Shown here: piece by piece, positions 1 through 7,883 of the stretch
How positions within the stretch are numbered: the first letter of the stretch is position 1
How the letters are laid out: the number at the start of each line of letters is the position of its first letter
Assembly: GCF_012952065.1 (NCBI RefSeq)
Contig: NZ_JABCJJ010000005.1
Location: 1-64,000 of the forward strand
DNA length: 64,000 bases
Source: Cellulomonas fimi
GTDB taxonomy: Bacteria > Actinomycetota > Actinomycetes > Actinomycetales > Cellulomonadaceae
Direction of reading: 5' to 3'
Position numbers and translations under genes: made by a program
The notes under the pieces: model-generated
What the model saw: only the letters and a program-made list of their open reading frames with translations
Told to the model about the DNA's origin: nothing
Databases searched by the model: none

Positions 1-77
1 TTCGAGGGCAACAACGGCTCGATCCGCGCCCACTCCTCGTCAGTGAACACCTCGAACCGCGACGCCGACACGCTCAT
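1..77 (-). CDS. IS5-family transposase, N-terminal part (cut by window edge)
   Basis: The 25 visible residues start MSVSASRFEVFTDEEW and continue ARIEPLLPS. This is the typical opening of IS5-family transposases (the 'T-DEEWARIEPLLP' motif of the DUF4096-type N-terminal domain). The catalytic DDE part lies outside the window. The start is ATG at 77. No Shine-Dalgarno is seen, but a CAGGCT hexamer sits six bases upstream. Partial because of the window edge, so integrity is unknown. Confidence 0.7.
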   Translation of the reverse strand, partial: MSVSASRFEVFTDEEWARIEPLLPS

Positions 78-83
78 GGCCAC

Positions 84-89
84 AGCCTG
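84..89 (-). promoter_or_regulatory. Candidate -10 (CAGGCT) for the IS transposase
   Basis: CAGGCT lies six bases before the transposase ATG, the same geometry seen at many chromosomal genes in this window. If used, the transcript would be leaderless. The first base deviates from TANNNT. Confidence 0.3.
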
Positions 90-123
90 ACGCCCACCTC
101 ACCCCGGATAAGGGAGACACGCC

Positions 124-1128
124 CTAGAAGCCGAACCGGCGCGCGACGGCGCGCAGCGCCTCGGCCGAGCGTCGCAGGTCGGCCTCCTCGTCGGACGACA
201 TGGGGACCTCGAGCTGACGGTCGGCACCACCACGGCCGACCACCGTGGGCACCGACAGGCAGACCTCGTGGATACCGTGGTAGCCGTCCAGGAGGCTCGA
301 GACCGGCATGACGCGCCGCTCGTCCTTGAGCACCGCCTCGATGATGCGCGACGCCGCCAGCGCGACCGCGTAGTTGGTGGCGCCCTTGCCCGCGATGATC
401 TGGTACGCCGAGTCGATCACCTGCCGTGCGATCCGGTCGCGCACCGCGGGGGTGAGTGGGCCGGCGCTCCTCGACCCGCGCCACTCGAGCAGCGGGACCC
501 CGCCGATCGCCGCCGAGCTCCAGAGCGGGAACTCGCTGTCCCCGTGCTCACCGACCATGTAGGCGTGGACGTTGTGCACCGCGACGCCCGTGTGCTGCGC
601 GACGAGGTACCGCAGCCGGGACGAGTCGAGCACCGTGCCCGACCCGAACATGCGGGCGGGCGGCAGACCGGAGAGCTGGAGCGCCGCGTACGTCACGATG
701 TCGACCGGGTTGGTCACCATCACGAACACCGCGTCCGGAGCCACCTCGACGAGCCGCGGCAGCAGGTCGCGCGTCAGGCCGATGGTCGCCTCCGCCAGGT
801 CCAGCCTGGTCTGACCCGGCTTCTGCTTCGCTCCCGCGGTGACGACCACGACGTCGGCGTCCGCGCACACCGCGATGTCGTCCGATCCCACCACCTCGGC
901 CATCGGCATGAACTGGATGCCGTGCCCGAGGTCGAGCGCCTCGGCCTCGACCTTCGCGTGGTTCACGTCGTACAGCGCCACGGTCCGCGCGGCACCGCGC
1001 ATGAGCGCCGCGTACGCGACCGTGGCGCCGACCGCGCCGGCCCCCACGACCGCGAGCTTGGTGGTGCGTCGGTCGGCACCGGCGCCGGTGGCGGTCTGGA
1101 GCTCGTCGCTGTCCACGCTCTCGGTCAC
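124..1128 (-). CDS. ldh: L-lactate dehydrogenase
   Basis: This 334-residue protein interconverts pyruvate and L-lactate with NADH in the cytoplasm. The Rossmann glycine motif G-A-G-A-V-G is at residues 29-34, with the NAD-ribose aspartate near 54. The substrate loop QKPGQTR (102-108) carries the lactate-type Gln102 and catalytic Arg108. Asn140, Arg171 (DSSRLR) and catalytic His195 in GEHGDSE are all present. Gln102 favours LDH over malate dehydrogenase. The length is slightly above the usual 315-320 because of an acidic N-terminal tail. The start is GTG with GGAGG five to six bases upstream. The stop TAG lies exactly at an IS end, so the original C-terminus may have been altered slightly. Confidence 0.95.
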   Translation of the reverse strand: MTESVDSDELQTATGAGADRRTTKLAVVGAGAVGATVAYAALMRGAARTVALYDVNHAKVEAEALDLGHGIQFMPMAEVVGSDDIAVCADADVVVVTAGAKQKPGQTRLDLAEATIGLTRDLLPRLVEVAPDAVFVMVTNPVDIVTYAALQLSGLPPARMFGSGTVLDSSRLRYLVAQHTGVAVHNVHAYMVGEHGDSEFPLWSSAAIGGVPLLEWRGSRSAGPLTPAVRDRIARQVIDSAYQIIAGKGATNYAVALAASRIIEAVLKDERRVMPVSSLLDGYHGIHEVCLSVPTVVGRGGADRQLEVPMSSDEEADLRRSAEALRAVARRFGF

Positions 1129-1160
1129 GGGTCCTCCACGCGGCGCACCACGCCGTCGTC

Positions 1161-1221
1161 CTGGGGTCGGGGCTGGGGTCAGGGCTGAGGTCGGGGCTGG
1201 GGTCGGGATCGGGGGTCGGGA
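1161..1221. repeat. 12-bp tandem repeat, four copies plus a degenerate fifth
   Basis: Units ctggggtcgggg, ctggggtcaggg, ctgaggtcgggg and ctggggtcggga follow each other from 1161 to 1208, with a degenerate copy to 1221. The array fills the space between the dinG stop (1223) and the ldh leader. It begins one base after the dinG stop and differs from other repeats in this window in not including the stop codon. Confidence 0.85.
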
Positions 1222-1222
1222 A

Positions 1223-3409
1223 TCAGGCTAGTGCGGCGAGGCGCTCGAGCGCGGCCACGACGACGCCGCGGTCGGTGGTGCGCCAGAAGTCCGGCAGCGT
1301 GCGCGCCAGGAACTCGCCGTACCGCGCCGTGGCCAGCCGCGGGTCGAGGACGGCGACCACGCCCCGGTCGGCGGTGCCCCTGATCAGCCGGCCGGCGCCC
1401 TGTGCGAGCAGCAGCGCCGCATGCGTGGCCGCGACCTGCATGAAGCCGTTGCCACCGGCCGCCTCGACCGCCTCCGCCCGTGCCGAGCGGACCGGGTCGT
1501 CCGGACGGGGGAACGGGATCCGGTCGATGAGCACGAGCTGGCACGACGGCCCCGGCACGTCCACGCCCTGCCACAGCGACAGCGTGCCGAACAGGCAGGC
1601 GGCCGGGTCGTCAGCGAACGCGCGCACGAGGGTCGGCAGCTGGTCGTCCCCCTGCACGAGCACCGGGAGGTCGAGCCGGTCGCGCATGGCCTCGGCGACC
1701 GCGGTCGCGGCACGGCGGGACGAGAAGAGGCCGAGTGTGCGTCCACCCGCCGCGGTGACGAGCGTGGCGATCTCGTCGAGCTGGGCGTCGGTCGCGGCGT
1801 CCCGGCCCGGGGCAGGCAGGCGCTTGGCGATGTACAGGATGCCCTGCCGCGGGTAGTCGAACGGGCTGCCGACGTCGAGCCCGTGCCACCGGACCGCGCC
1901 GGCCTCGCCGGACTCCTCGTCACCCTCGGCCGGCGCAGCGAGACCGAGCGAGCGCGCCACCGGGTCGAACGACCCTCCGAGCGCGAGCGTCGCCGACGTG
2001 AGCACCCCGGAGCGGCCCGCGAGCAGGTGCGTGCGGATCAGCCCGTCGACGGCGAGGGGCGCCGCGTGCAGCCGGGTCATCCCGGCCCCGCGCCACCCGC
2101 CGTCGTCGCCCCGGGCGCACCACAGCACGTCGCGGCGGGCCTCGTCCGGTCCTGCGGCCATCCGGTCCGCGATCTCGAACAGCGTCAGCATGGCCGACGC
2201 CGCCATCTTGAGCCCGCCCTCGGCCGCGGCCTGGGCGGGGGCTCCCTCGGGCTTGAGCGCGCTCAGGAGGCCACGAGCGGCGTCACGGACGGCCGCCACC
2301 ACGCCGAGCGTGCCGGGCGGCAGCCCGTCGCGGAACCGGCCCTCGGGAAGGCCCGCGAGCACCGCGCCCAGGGACGCGGCAGCCGCGTCGAGCTCGGTCG
2401 TGGCCAGCCCGCCGTGACGCCGCGCGAGGCGGGCAGCGTGCTCGACGGTCCCGACGGACAGCTCGGCGGTCGCCTGGGCCGTCACCCGGTCGGTCAGCTC
2501 GTGGGCCTCGTCGACGATCAGGACCTCGTGCTCGGGGAGCACGTGGGGCGATCCCGAGGCCGCGATCCCGAGCATCGCGTGGTTCGTGACCACGACGTCG
2601 GCCTCCTTCGCGAGCGCGCGCGCTCGCATGGGGAAGCACTCGTCGACCATCGGGCACTTCGCCCCGAGGCACTCCATCGAGGTCACCGACACCTGCCGCC
2701 AGGCGCGGTCGCTGACGCCGGGGACCAGGTCGTCGCGGTCCCCCGTCCCGGTCTCCCCCGCCCACTCCCGCGCCCGGACCACCTGGGCGCCGAGGTCGGC
2801 CCGGCCGCCCGCCCCTGATCGCGCCCGGCGGCCGGCGGGGCCGGCGGCCGTCACCTCGTCGGCGGCGGGCGGCGGGTGCTCCGCCGCGCCCGGCTGGTCG
2901 CCAGGCAGCTCGAACAGCGCACCGGGCTCGTCCGCGGGGTACCCGCCCGCGATCTTGTGCACGCAGAGGTAGTTGTGCCACCCCTTGAGCACCGCCAACC
3001 GGGGGGCCCGCGGCAGGCGCGGGGTGAGCGCCTCGGCGACCAGGGGAAGATCGCGCGTGATCACCTGGCGCTGGAGCGCGAGCGTCGCGGTCGACACCAC
3101 GACGCGCTCGTCCTCCTGGACAGCGTGCCGCACCGCGGGGACCAGGTACCCGAGGGACTTCCCGGTGCCGGTGCCGGCCTGGACGAGCAGGTGCTCGCCC
3201 GCCTCGATGGCCGCCGCGACGGCCCGCGCCATCTCGTGCTGGCCGGACCGGGTGGCGCCGCCCAGCCGCGCGACGGCGAGGTCGAGGAGCTCGTCCACGG
3301 CGGCCACCGGCGCCGGGCCGTCGGCGCGTCGGCCCACGGATGGCACGGAGGCGATCGCTCGACCCTGTGCCGCGCCCCGGCGTGCAGGCGTCGGCGTGGT
3401 CTTCGGCAC
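1223..3409 (-). CDS. dinG: DinG-type ATP-dependent DNA helicase
   Basis: This 728-residue superfamily 2 helicase of the DinG/XPD type is likely a 5'-3' helicase resolving damaged or structured DNA. Walker A GTGTGKS is at residues 79-85 and the DEAH box (VDEAHEL) near 299. Between them lies a cysteine set, one Cys in NYLCVHK and three in SMECLGAKCPMVDEC, matching the iron-sulfur cluster of DinG/XPD helicases. The C-terminal helicase motifs (QGVDVPG, QGAGRLIRG) are intact. The start is GTG at 3409, six bases after a TAGGCT hexamer and with no Shine-Dalgarno, so it is probably leaderless. The gene lies upstream of ldh on the same strand. Confidence 0.92.
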   Translation of the reverse strand: MPKTTPTPARRGAAQGRAIASVPSVGRRADGPAPVAAVDELLDLAVARLGGATRSGQHEMARAVAAAIEAGEHLLVQAGTGTGKSLGYLVPAVRHAVQEDERVVVSTATLALQRQVITRDLPLVAEALTPRLPRAPRLAVLKGWHNYLCVHKIAGGYPADEPGALFELPGDQPGAAEHPPPAADEVTAAGPAGRRARSGAGGRADLGAQVVRAREWAGETGTGDRDDLVPGVSDRAWRQVSVTSMECLGAKCPMVDECFPMRARALAKEADVVVTNHAMLGIAASGSPHVLPEHEVLIVDEAHELTDRVTAQATAELSVGTVEHAARLARRHGGLATTELDAAAASLGAVLAGLPEGRFRDGLPPGTLGVVAAVRDAARGLLSALKPEGAPAQAAAEGGLKMAASAMLTLFEIADRMAAGPDEARRDVLWCARGDDGGWRGAGMTRLHAAPLAVDGLIRTHLLAGRSGVLTSATLALGGSFDPVARSLGLAAPAEGDEESGEAGAVRWHGLDVGSPFDYPRQGILYIAKRLPAPGRDAATDAQLDEIATLVTAAGGRTLGLFSSRRAATAVAEAMRDRLDLPVLVQGDDQLPTLVRAFADDPAACLFGTLSLWQGVDVPGPSCQLVLIDRIPFPRPDDPVRSARAEAVEAAGGNGFMQVAATHAALLLAQGAGRLIRGTADRGVVAVLDPRLATARYGEFLARTLPDFWRTTDRGVVVAALERLAALA

Positions 3410-3415
3410 CGAGTC

Positions 3416-3421
3416 AGCCTA
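3416..3421 (-). promoter_or_regulatory. -10 element of dinG (TAGGCT)
   Basis: TAGGCT is separated by six bases from the GTG of dinG, so transcription should start at or next to the start codon. No convincing -35 is visible. The DNA just upstream is IS remnant. Confidence 0.5.
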
Positions 3422-3458
3422 ATGGGACTGCACCGCTGGCCCAGGTCTGTGGGCGTCG

Positions 3459-3620
3459 GTGCGCGCGAAGCCGACCCGGTCGATCGTCAGAAGGACCCCC
3501 CGGGCCGTGCTGGGCGACAAGGCCTACTCCTCGCGCGCAACCCCCACCCTGCTGCGTGAGCGGGGGATCCGCGCGGTCATCTTCGAACCAGCCGACCAGA
3601 AGGCCAGCCGTGCCTCAGTG
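3459..3620 (+). pseudogene. Decayed IS5-family transposase, C-terminal fragment
   Basis: Residues reading VLGDKAYSSRATPTLLRERG then IRAVIFEPADQK match the DDE-domain block of IS5-type transposases ('LGDKAYSSR ... RGI-AVIPEPADQ'). The N-terminal and middle parts are missing, and the frame degenerates after about 3620, where the 3' end of the neighbouring regulator begins. No inverted repeat is found on either side. It is on the opposite strand to the IS fragment at the window start and is an independent relic. Confidence 0.75.
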
Positions 3621-3932
3621 CGCGGTGCCGTCGGCGTGGGGCGACGAGGGATCCCGGGAGGTCGAGAAGATCGCCAGTAGCTCATCGATGTCGTGCGCAG
3701 CGGTGGTCGGATGCCTGAACGGCTGATGCGGGTGGACGGTGTAGCGGTTGCGTCGCCCCACCCGCTGCCGGTGGAGGTAGCCGCTGCGCTCGAGGTCGTC
3801 GAGGATCATCAGCGCGGCGCGGTCGCTGATGCCCACCAGCGCCGCGAGGTCGTGTACGCGGACGTCTGGGTCGCGGGCGACGGCGAGCAGCAGGTGCGCG
3901 TGGTTGGTCAGGAAGGTCCAGTGTCCGCTCAT
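3615..3932 (-). CDS. Winged-helix transcriptional regulator (MarR/ArsR-like)
   Basis: A 105-residue DNA-binding protein. Residues 5-70 form a winged helix: a helix around 'FLTNHAHLLLAVARDPDVRV', a recognition segment 'DLAALVGISDRAALMILDDL', then a wing 'YLHRQRVGRRNRYTV'. The C-terminal tail resembles small winged-helix regulators of unknown ligand. The ATG at 3932 was chosen over longer in-frame starts because GAAGGAG sits seven bases upstream. The last few codons run against the transposase remnant, so the natural C-terminus may have been altered by IS activity. The target is unknown; there is no obvious partner gene. Confidence 0.75.
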   Translation of the reverse strand: MSGHWTFLTNHAHLLLAVARDPDVRVHDLAALVGISDRAALMILDDLERSGYLHRQRVGRRNRYTVHPHQPFRHPTTAAHDIDELLAIFSTSRDPSSPHADGTAH

Positions 3933-4311
3933 CGTGCGCTCCTTCAGGTGCGGGGCGGTCGATGGGCTACCCGCTCGTGCAGAAGGATGGCAGCAGCTCG
4001 GCTCGCGCTTCGGCGCGGGCACGGGTCGAAGGTGAAGATCACCACCAGGCCGACCAGGAGCGGGCCCGATGCACGCATGAACGTCCACCGGGATGATCCG
4101 CACGACGTTGAGGGCGTGGAAGAGGGCTGCGCCGACCGGTTAGACCGCCGCCGCACCGACCATGGGCTACTTGTAGGTGGCGACACGGCGTCGTCAGCCT
4201 CGGCCGAGACCCGTCCGAGCGAGGTGTCCGCGACGTGGACCACCCGGACCATGGCCTTCGGTGCGGCGCCGGTGTCATCCGGTGCGCTGGCGCCCACTGG
4301 TGAGGACGGCA
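3933..4311. other. Gap without a convincing gene
   Basis: Several open frames cross this stretch but none shows a recognisable family or a start with a ribosome site. On the minus strand short hydrophobic pieces (GPLLVGLVVIFTF; PVGAALFHALNVVRI) occur in different frames, compatible with a decayed membrane-protein gene. Together with the transposase and terC remnants this reads as degraded accessory DNA. Confidence 0.5.
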
Positions 4312-4620
4312 TCAGCGTGCCGGGTTCTGCGTCGGCGCCGTCGGGGTGGGCGCGCCTGGGTTCCCACCAGCCGCGGGCGGCCTGCGCCGTCCTCGGCGAA
4401 GCGGCTCGAGCTCGGCCATCTCCGCGGCGGTCGCGACGCGGAACGGCGGCTCGGCCGGGGCCTGGAGGTCACGACGCTCCTGTCCACGCGTGGCCCGCAG
4501 GCTGGCAACGACGGAGACGGTCAGGATCGTGGTGATGACGGCCAGCGACACCGTCGTCGGGACGTAGAAGAGGTCGACCTTGAGGAGCATCTTGATGCCG
4601 ACCCAGACCAGCAAAGCTCT
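4312..4620 (-). pseudogene. TerC-family membrane protein, C-terminal remnant
   Basis: About 100 residues begin RALLVWVGIKMLLKVDLFYV and continue with PTTVSLAVITTILTVSVVAS. This matches the last two transmembrane helices of TerC/YkoY-type integral membrane proteins (family pattern 'IGVKMLL--LY-IPT-VSL-VI--IL-VAVVASL'), followed by a charged tail. The first six or so helices are absent: homology stops abruptly near 4620. TerC proteins export manganese or take part in metal and tellurite stress, but this fragment cannot work alone. Confidence 0.7.
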
Positions 4621-4709
4621 GGCGGGGCCTCACCTCGCGCGGCGCGGGTCCGATGGACTGCCGTGGCGGCCGGCCCGCCCACACAGGCCCCACGCGACCC
4701 GAGACGGCG
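4621..4709. other. Gap upstream of the EAL-DICT gene
   Basis: No gene and no clear promoter hexamer were found here. It is the junction between the truncated terC remnant and the EAL-DICT gene, so the present promoter of the latter may be newly acquired. Confidence 0.4.
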
Positions 4710-6008
4710 ATGAGCACCATGCATGCACCGAGCCTCTTGGCCCTTGCCCGCAACCCGACCATTGCCGACGTGATCGCCCACCGTGCCGTCACGGCCGTCT
4801 ACCAACCGGTCGCAGACCTGACCAGCGGCGCCGTCGTTGCCTACGAGGCACTCGCCCGTGGCCCGCGCGGCACGACGCTAGAGCGACCGGACATGCTGTT
4901 TGCCGCCGCTGCCGCTGACGGCCGGACCGTCGAGCTCGACCGGTTGTGTCGTGAGGTCGCCCTCCGAGGCGCCGGGCACGCGCTTGCCGCGCCGTGGACC
5001 CTGTTCGTCAACGTGGAGCCGGTCGCAGCACCACCGGGGGTCACCGTCACCCGACACTCCGGCGACCTCCTCGGCCCAGGGCTCGGCCCCGGCCCGCGCG
5101 TCGTGGCCGAGATCACCGAGCGCAATCTCACATCCCGTCCTGCGGAGCTGCTCCGCATGGTCGAGCGCTTCCGCGCCCGCGGGTGGGGCATCGCGCTGGA
5201 CGACCTGGGCGCCGACCCCGGCTCCCTCGCCTTGCTGCCGCTGCTGCGCCCCGACGTGATCAAGCTCGACCTGCGGCTCGTTCAAGACCGGCCGAGTCAG
5301 GCGATCGCCGAGATCGCCAGCGCGGTCAACGCCGAAGCAGAACGCTCAGGCGCCGTGGTCCTCGCGGAGGGCATCGAGACCGACGAGCAAGCCATGGTCG
5401 CGCGGTCCCTCGGCGCAACCCTCGGCCAGGGGTGGCTGCTGGGCCGCCCGGGGCCGCTACCGTCCGTGCTACCACCCTCCCCCTTGGTCGGCGTGCCGAT
5501 CGGGCACGTGCGCCCCGGCAACCCCATGGCCAGTCCGTTCGAAGGGGTCGCCGCGCGACGTACGGTGCGCAGCGCGACGAAGCGACTGCTCATCGCGATG
5601 AGCAAGCACATCGAAGGCCAGGCGCTTGCCTCCCCGGCCGCTGCCGTGGTCTTGGCTGCCTTCCAGGAGCGTCGGTTCTTCACGCCGGCCACCCGTCGCC
5701 GGTACTCCCGGCCCGCCGAGCACGCGACCTTCGTCGGAACGCTCGGCGCCGACCTTGACCCCGAACCAGCGGCCGGGGTGCGCGGTGCTCACCTGCACGC
5801 CGACGACCCCGTGCGCGGCGAGTGGGACATCGCCGTCGTCGGACCACACTTCGCCGCGGCGCTGGTCGCGCGCGACCTCGGCGACGACGGCCCGCAGGAC
5901 GACCGGCGGTTCGAGTACATCCTTACCCACGACCGCGACCTCGTCGTGGGCGTGGCCGGTGACCTCATGGCCCGCATGCTGCCCGACCCCCCTCCCGTGC
6001 CGGCGTAG
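4710..6008 (+). CDS. EAL-domain c-di-GMP phosphodiesterase with C-terminal DICT sensory domain
   Basis: A 432-residue soluble protein. Residues about 20-245 form an EAL domain: YEALARG (Glu46), FVNVEP, EITERN, the paired aspartates of LDDLGAD, IKLDL, AEGIET and the C-terminal GQGWLLGRP. All metal and catalytic positions needed for c-di-GMP hydrolysis are present, although the DDFG loop is altered to DDLGADPGS. Residues about 255-430 resemble the DICT domain (sensory domain of diguanylate cyclases and two-component systems), including RRTVRSATKRLL and ERRFFTPATRRRYSRPA. There is no GGDEF partner and no membrane segment. The ATG at 4710 is chosen because homology starts soon after. It sits inside the accessory island and converges with hflX. 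Confidence 0.85.
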   Translation: MSTMHAPSLLALARNPTIADVIAHRAVTAVYQPVADLTSGAVVAYEALARGPRGTTLERPDMLFAAAAADGRTVELDRLCREVALRGAGHALAAPWTLFVNVEPVAAPPGVTVTRHSGDLLGPGLGPGPRVVAEITERNLTSRPAELLRMVERFRARGWGIALDDLGADPGSLALLPLLRPDVIKLDLRLVQDRPSQAIAEIASAVNAEAERSGAVVLAEGIETDEQAMVARSLGATLGQGWLLGRPGPLPSVLPPSPLVGVPIGHVRPGNPMASPFEGVAARRTVRSATKRLLIAMSKHIEGQALASPAAAVVLAAFQERRFFTPATRRRYSRPAEHATFVGTLGADLDPEPAAGVRGAHLHADDPVRGEWDIAVVGPHFAAALVARDLGDDGPQDDRRFEYILTHDRDLVVGVAGDLMARMLPDPPPVPA

Positions 6009-6039
6009 ACCCGCCCCTGGTCGTCCGCACGGCGCCGAT

Positions 6040-6073
6040 CCCGCCCGTGCGGACGGGCCGGCTCACGGGCGGG
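6040..6073. terminator. Perfect 10-bp stem-loop between convergent genes
   Basis: CCCGCCCGTG (6040-6049) pairs with CACGGGCGGG (6064-6073) around a 14-base loop. It lies between the ends of the EAL-DICT gene and hflX, so it can serve both strands. There is no U-tract, as is usual for actinobacterial terminators. Confidence 0.65.
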
Positions 6074-6109
6074 GGATCCACAGCGGGAGCAGCGGAGCGC
6101 CGCCCGTTG

Positions 6110-7714
6110 TCAGCCTGTGCGGACCGCCGCCTCGGCGAGCTCGCGCGCGAGCGCCTCGTCCACGCGTGCGCGCAGCGCCGTCCCGGCGCCCGTGTGCTCC
6201 TCGGCCTCGATGTCGCCGTCCCGGTGGACCCGGCTGACGAGGTCGCCGCGGTCGTAGGGGATGACGACGTCCACCTGGACGCTCGGCCGCGGCAGCTGGT
6301 CCGCGATCAGCGCGAGCAGCTTGTCGATCCCCTCGCCCGTGTGCGCGGAGACGATGATCGAGTGCACCTCGCGCGAGCGCAGGCGGGCGACGACGTCGGG
6401 GTCGGCGATGTCCGCCTTGTTCAGGACGACGACCTCGGGCACGTCGAGCACCCCCGGGATGTCGGCGAGCACGTGGCGGACGGCGGAGATCTGCCCCTCA
6501 GGATCCGGGTGCGAGGCGTCGACGACGTGCAGCACGAGGTCGGCGTCGGCCACCTCCTCGAGAGTGGACCGGAACGCCTCGACGAGCTGGTGCGGCAGGG
6601 CGCGCACGAAACCGACGGTGTCGGTGAGCGTGTACTCGCGCCCGTCGGCAGTCTCGGCGCGTCGCACGGTCGGGTCCAGCGTGGCGAAGAGCGCGTTCTC
6701 GACGAGCACGCCGGCGCCCGTGAGCCGGTTGAGGAGCGACGACTTGCCCGCGTTGGTGTACCCCGTGATCGCGACTGAGGGCACCGCGTGGCGCGTGCGC
6801 GACGAGCGCTTGGTGGCGCGTGCGGGCTCCATCGCGGCGATCTCGCGCCGCAGCTTCGCCATGCGGGTGCGGATCCGCCGCCGGTCGAGCTCCATCTTGG
6901 TCTCACCGGGACCGCGCGAGCCGATCCCGGCGCCGGCGGCGACCCGTCCACCCGCCTGCCGGGACATCGACTCGCCCCAGCCGCGCAGGCGCGGCAGCAG
7001 GTACTCGAGCTGGGCCAGCTCCACCTGCGCCTTGCCCTCCCGGGACTTGGCGTGCTGGGCGAAGATGTCGAGGATCAGCGCCGTCCGGTCGATCACCTTG
7101 ACCTTGACGACGTCCTCGAGCGCGCGCCGCTGCGACGGGGCGAGCTCGGCGTCCACGATCACGGTGTCGGCACCGACCGCGGCCACGACGCCCGCGAGCT
7201 CGGCCGCCTTGCCGGACCCGAGGAACGTGCTCGGGTCGGGCGAGCTGCGCCGCTGGAGCATCCCGTCGAGCACCAGCGAGCCCGCGGTCTCCGCGAGGGC
7301 GGCGAGCTCCTGGAGCGACACCTCGGCGTCCTCGACCGGGCCGTGACCCCAGAGACCCACGAGCACGACGCGCTCGAGACGCAGCTGCCGGTACTCGACC
7401 TCGCTGACGTCCTCGAGCTCGGTCGAGAGGCCGCTCACGCGTCGCAGCGACGTGCGCTCCTCGAGGTCGAGCTGGTCACCGTCGAACGCCGAGTGCACCG
7501 TCCCGGCCGTCCCGCCGAGCGCAGTCCCGGCACGCGCGAGGACGCGCGCGACGACGTCACCCGCGACGTCCTGCGCCGTGCGGGGGGCGGCACCGTCGTT
7601 CTGCTCGGCGGCGTTCGACTCGGCGGGGTTCGACTCGGCGTCGTTCGACTCGGCGTGGTTCGACTCGGCGTCGTGCGACTCGGCGTGGTTCGACTCATCG
7701 TGCGGTGCGGTCAC
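6110..7714 (-). CDS. hflX: Ribosome-associated GTPase HflX
   Basis: A 534-residue GTPase that splits stalled or stressed ribosomes. The N-terminal HflX domain contains LSLQEL-type and PSTFLGSGKAAEL motifs. The central linker helix includes LDRRRIRTRMAKLRREI. The G domain has Walker A GYTNAGKSS near residue 317, DTVGFVRALP (G3) and NKAD (G4). I chose GTG at 7714, preceded by GAGGA, rather than extending to 7822, where the extra residues look like non-coding translation. Residues 8-35 form a low-complexity tail of six ESN-x-A pentads encoded by a 15-bp tandem repeat. The gene converges with the EAL-DICT gene and is divergent from the methyltransferase. Confidence 0.92.
   Translation of the reverse strand: MTAPHDESNHAESHDAESNHAESNDAESNPAESNAAEQNDGAAPRTAQDVAGDVVARVLARAGTALGGTAGTVHSAFDGDQLDLEERTSLRRVSGLSTELEDVSEVEYRQLRLERVVLVGLWGHGPVEDAEVSLQELAALAETAGSLVLDGMLQRRSSPDPSTFLGSGKAAELAGVVAAVGADTVIVDAELAPSQRRALEDVVKVKVIDRTALILDIFAQHAKSREGKAQVELAQLEYLLPRLRGWGESMSRQAGGRVAAGAGIGSRGPGETKMELDRRRIRTRMAKLRREIAAMEPARATKRSSRTRHAVPSVAITGYTNAGKSSLLNRLTGAGVLVENALFATLDPTVRRAETADGREYTLTDTVGFVRALPHQLVEAFRSTLEEVADADLVLHVVDASHPDPEGQISAVRHVLADIPGVLDVPEVVVLNKADIADPDVVARLRSREVHSIIVSAHTGEGIDKLLALIADQLPRPSVQVDVVIPYDRGDLVSRVHRDGDIEAEEHTGAGTALRARVDEALARELAEAAVRTG
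7610..7699 (-). repeat. 15-bp tandem repeat inside hflX, six units
   Basis: On the coding strand the unit GAGTCGAAC-nnC-GCC recurs six times in frame, giving ESNHA, ESHDA, ESNHA, ESNDA, ESNPA and ESNAA. Variation is confined to the fourth residue and one Asn-to-His change. The array lengthens the HflX N-terminus without touching the folded domain. Confidence 0.85.
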
Positions 7715-7869
7715 CTGGTCCTCGTACCTCTTCTCCACCGGTCTCCCCGGTGCGTCGGCGGGCCGAGCCGCGGTCTGGGGCCCGGCCGAACGTGCTCGGT
7801 GCGTCTGCGTCCAGCGTGACACGCACCTCCGGACGCGTGCGAGCCAATTCGCTGCGAGCGTGACACGCG

Positions 7870-7875
7870 TAGGGT
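7870..7875 (+). promoter_or_regulatory. -10 element of the methyltransferase gene (TAGGGT)
   Basis: TAGGGT lies eight bases before the GTG at 7884 and no Shine-Dalgarno is present, so a leaderless or nearly leaderless mRNA is expected. Confidence 0.45.
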
Positions 7876-7883
7876 CTCGTCCC

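Larger units (their letters stand above)
1..124 (-). mobile_element. End of an IS5-family insertion sequence
   Basis: The first 77 bases encode the N-terminus of a transposase read leftwards. The outer end, read on the minus strand, begins GGGCGTGTCTCCCT at position 124, which looks like the terminal inverted repeat of actinobacterial IS5-type elements. The end coincides with a CTAG tetranucleotide (124-127), a classic target for this family, and that CTAG contains the TAG stop of ldh. The other IS end lies outside the window, so the element class and target duplication cannot be confirmed here. Confidence 0.6.

Noticed and set aside
3340-4535. Long plus-strand frames across the island
   Set aside because: Apart from the transposase remnant they show no family motif and overlap the winged-helix gene, which has a good ribosome site.
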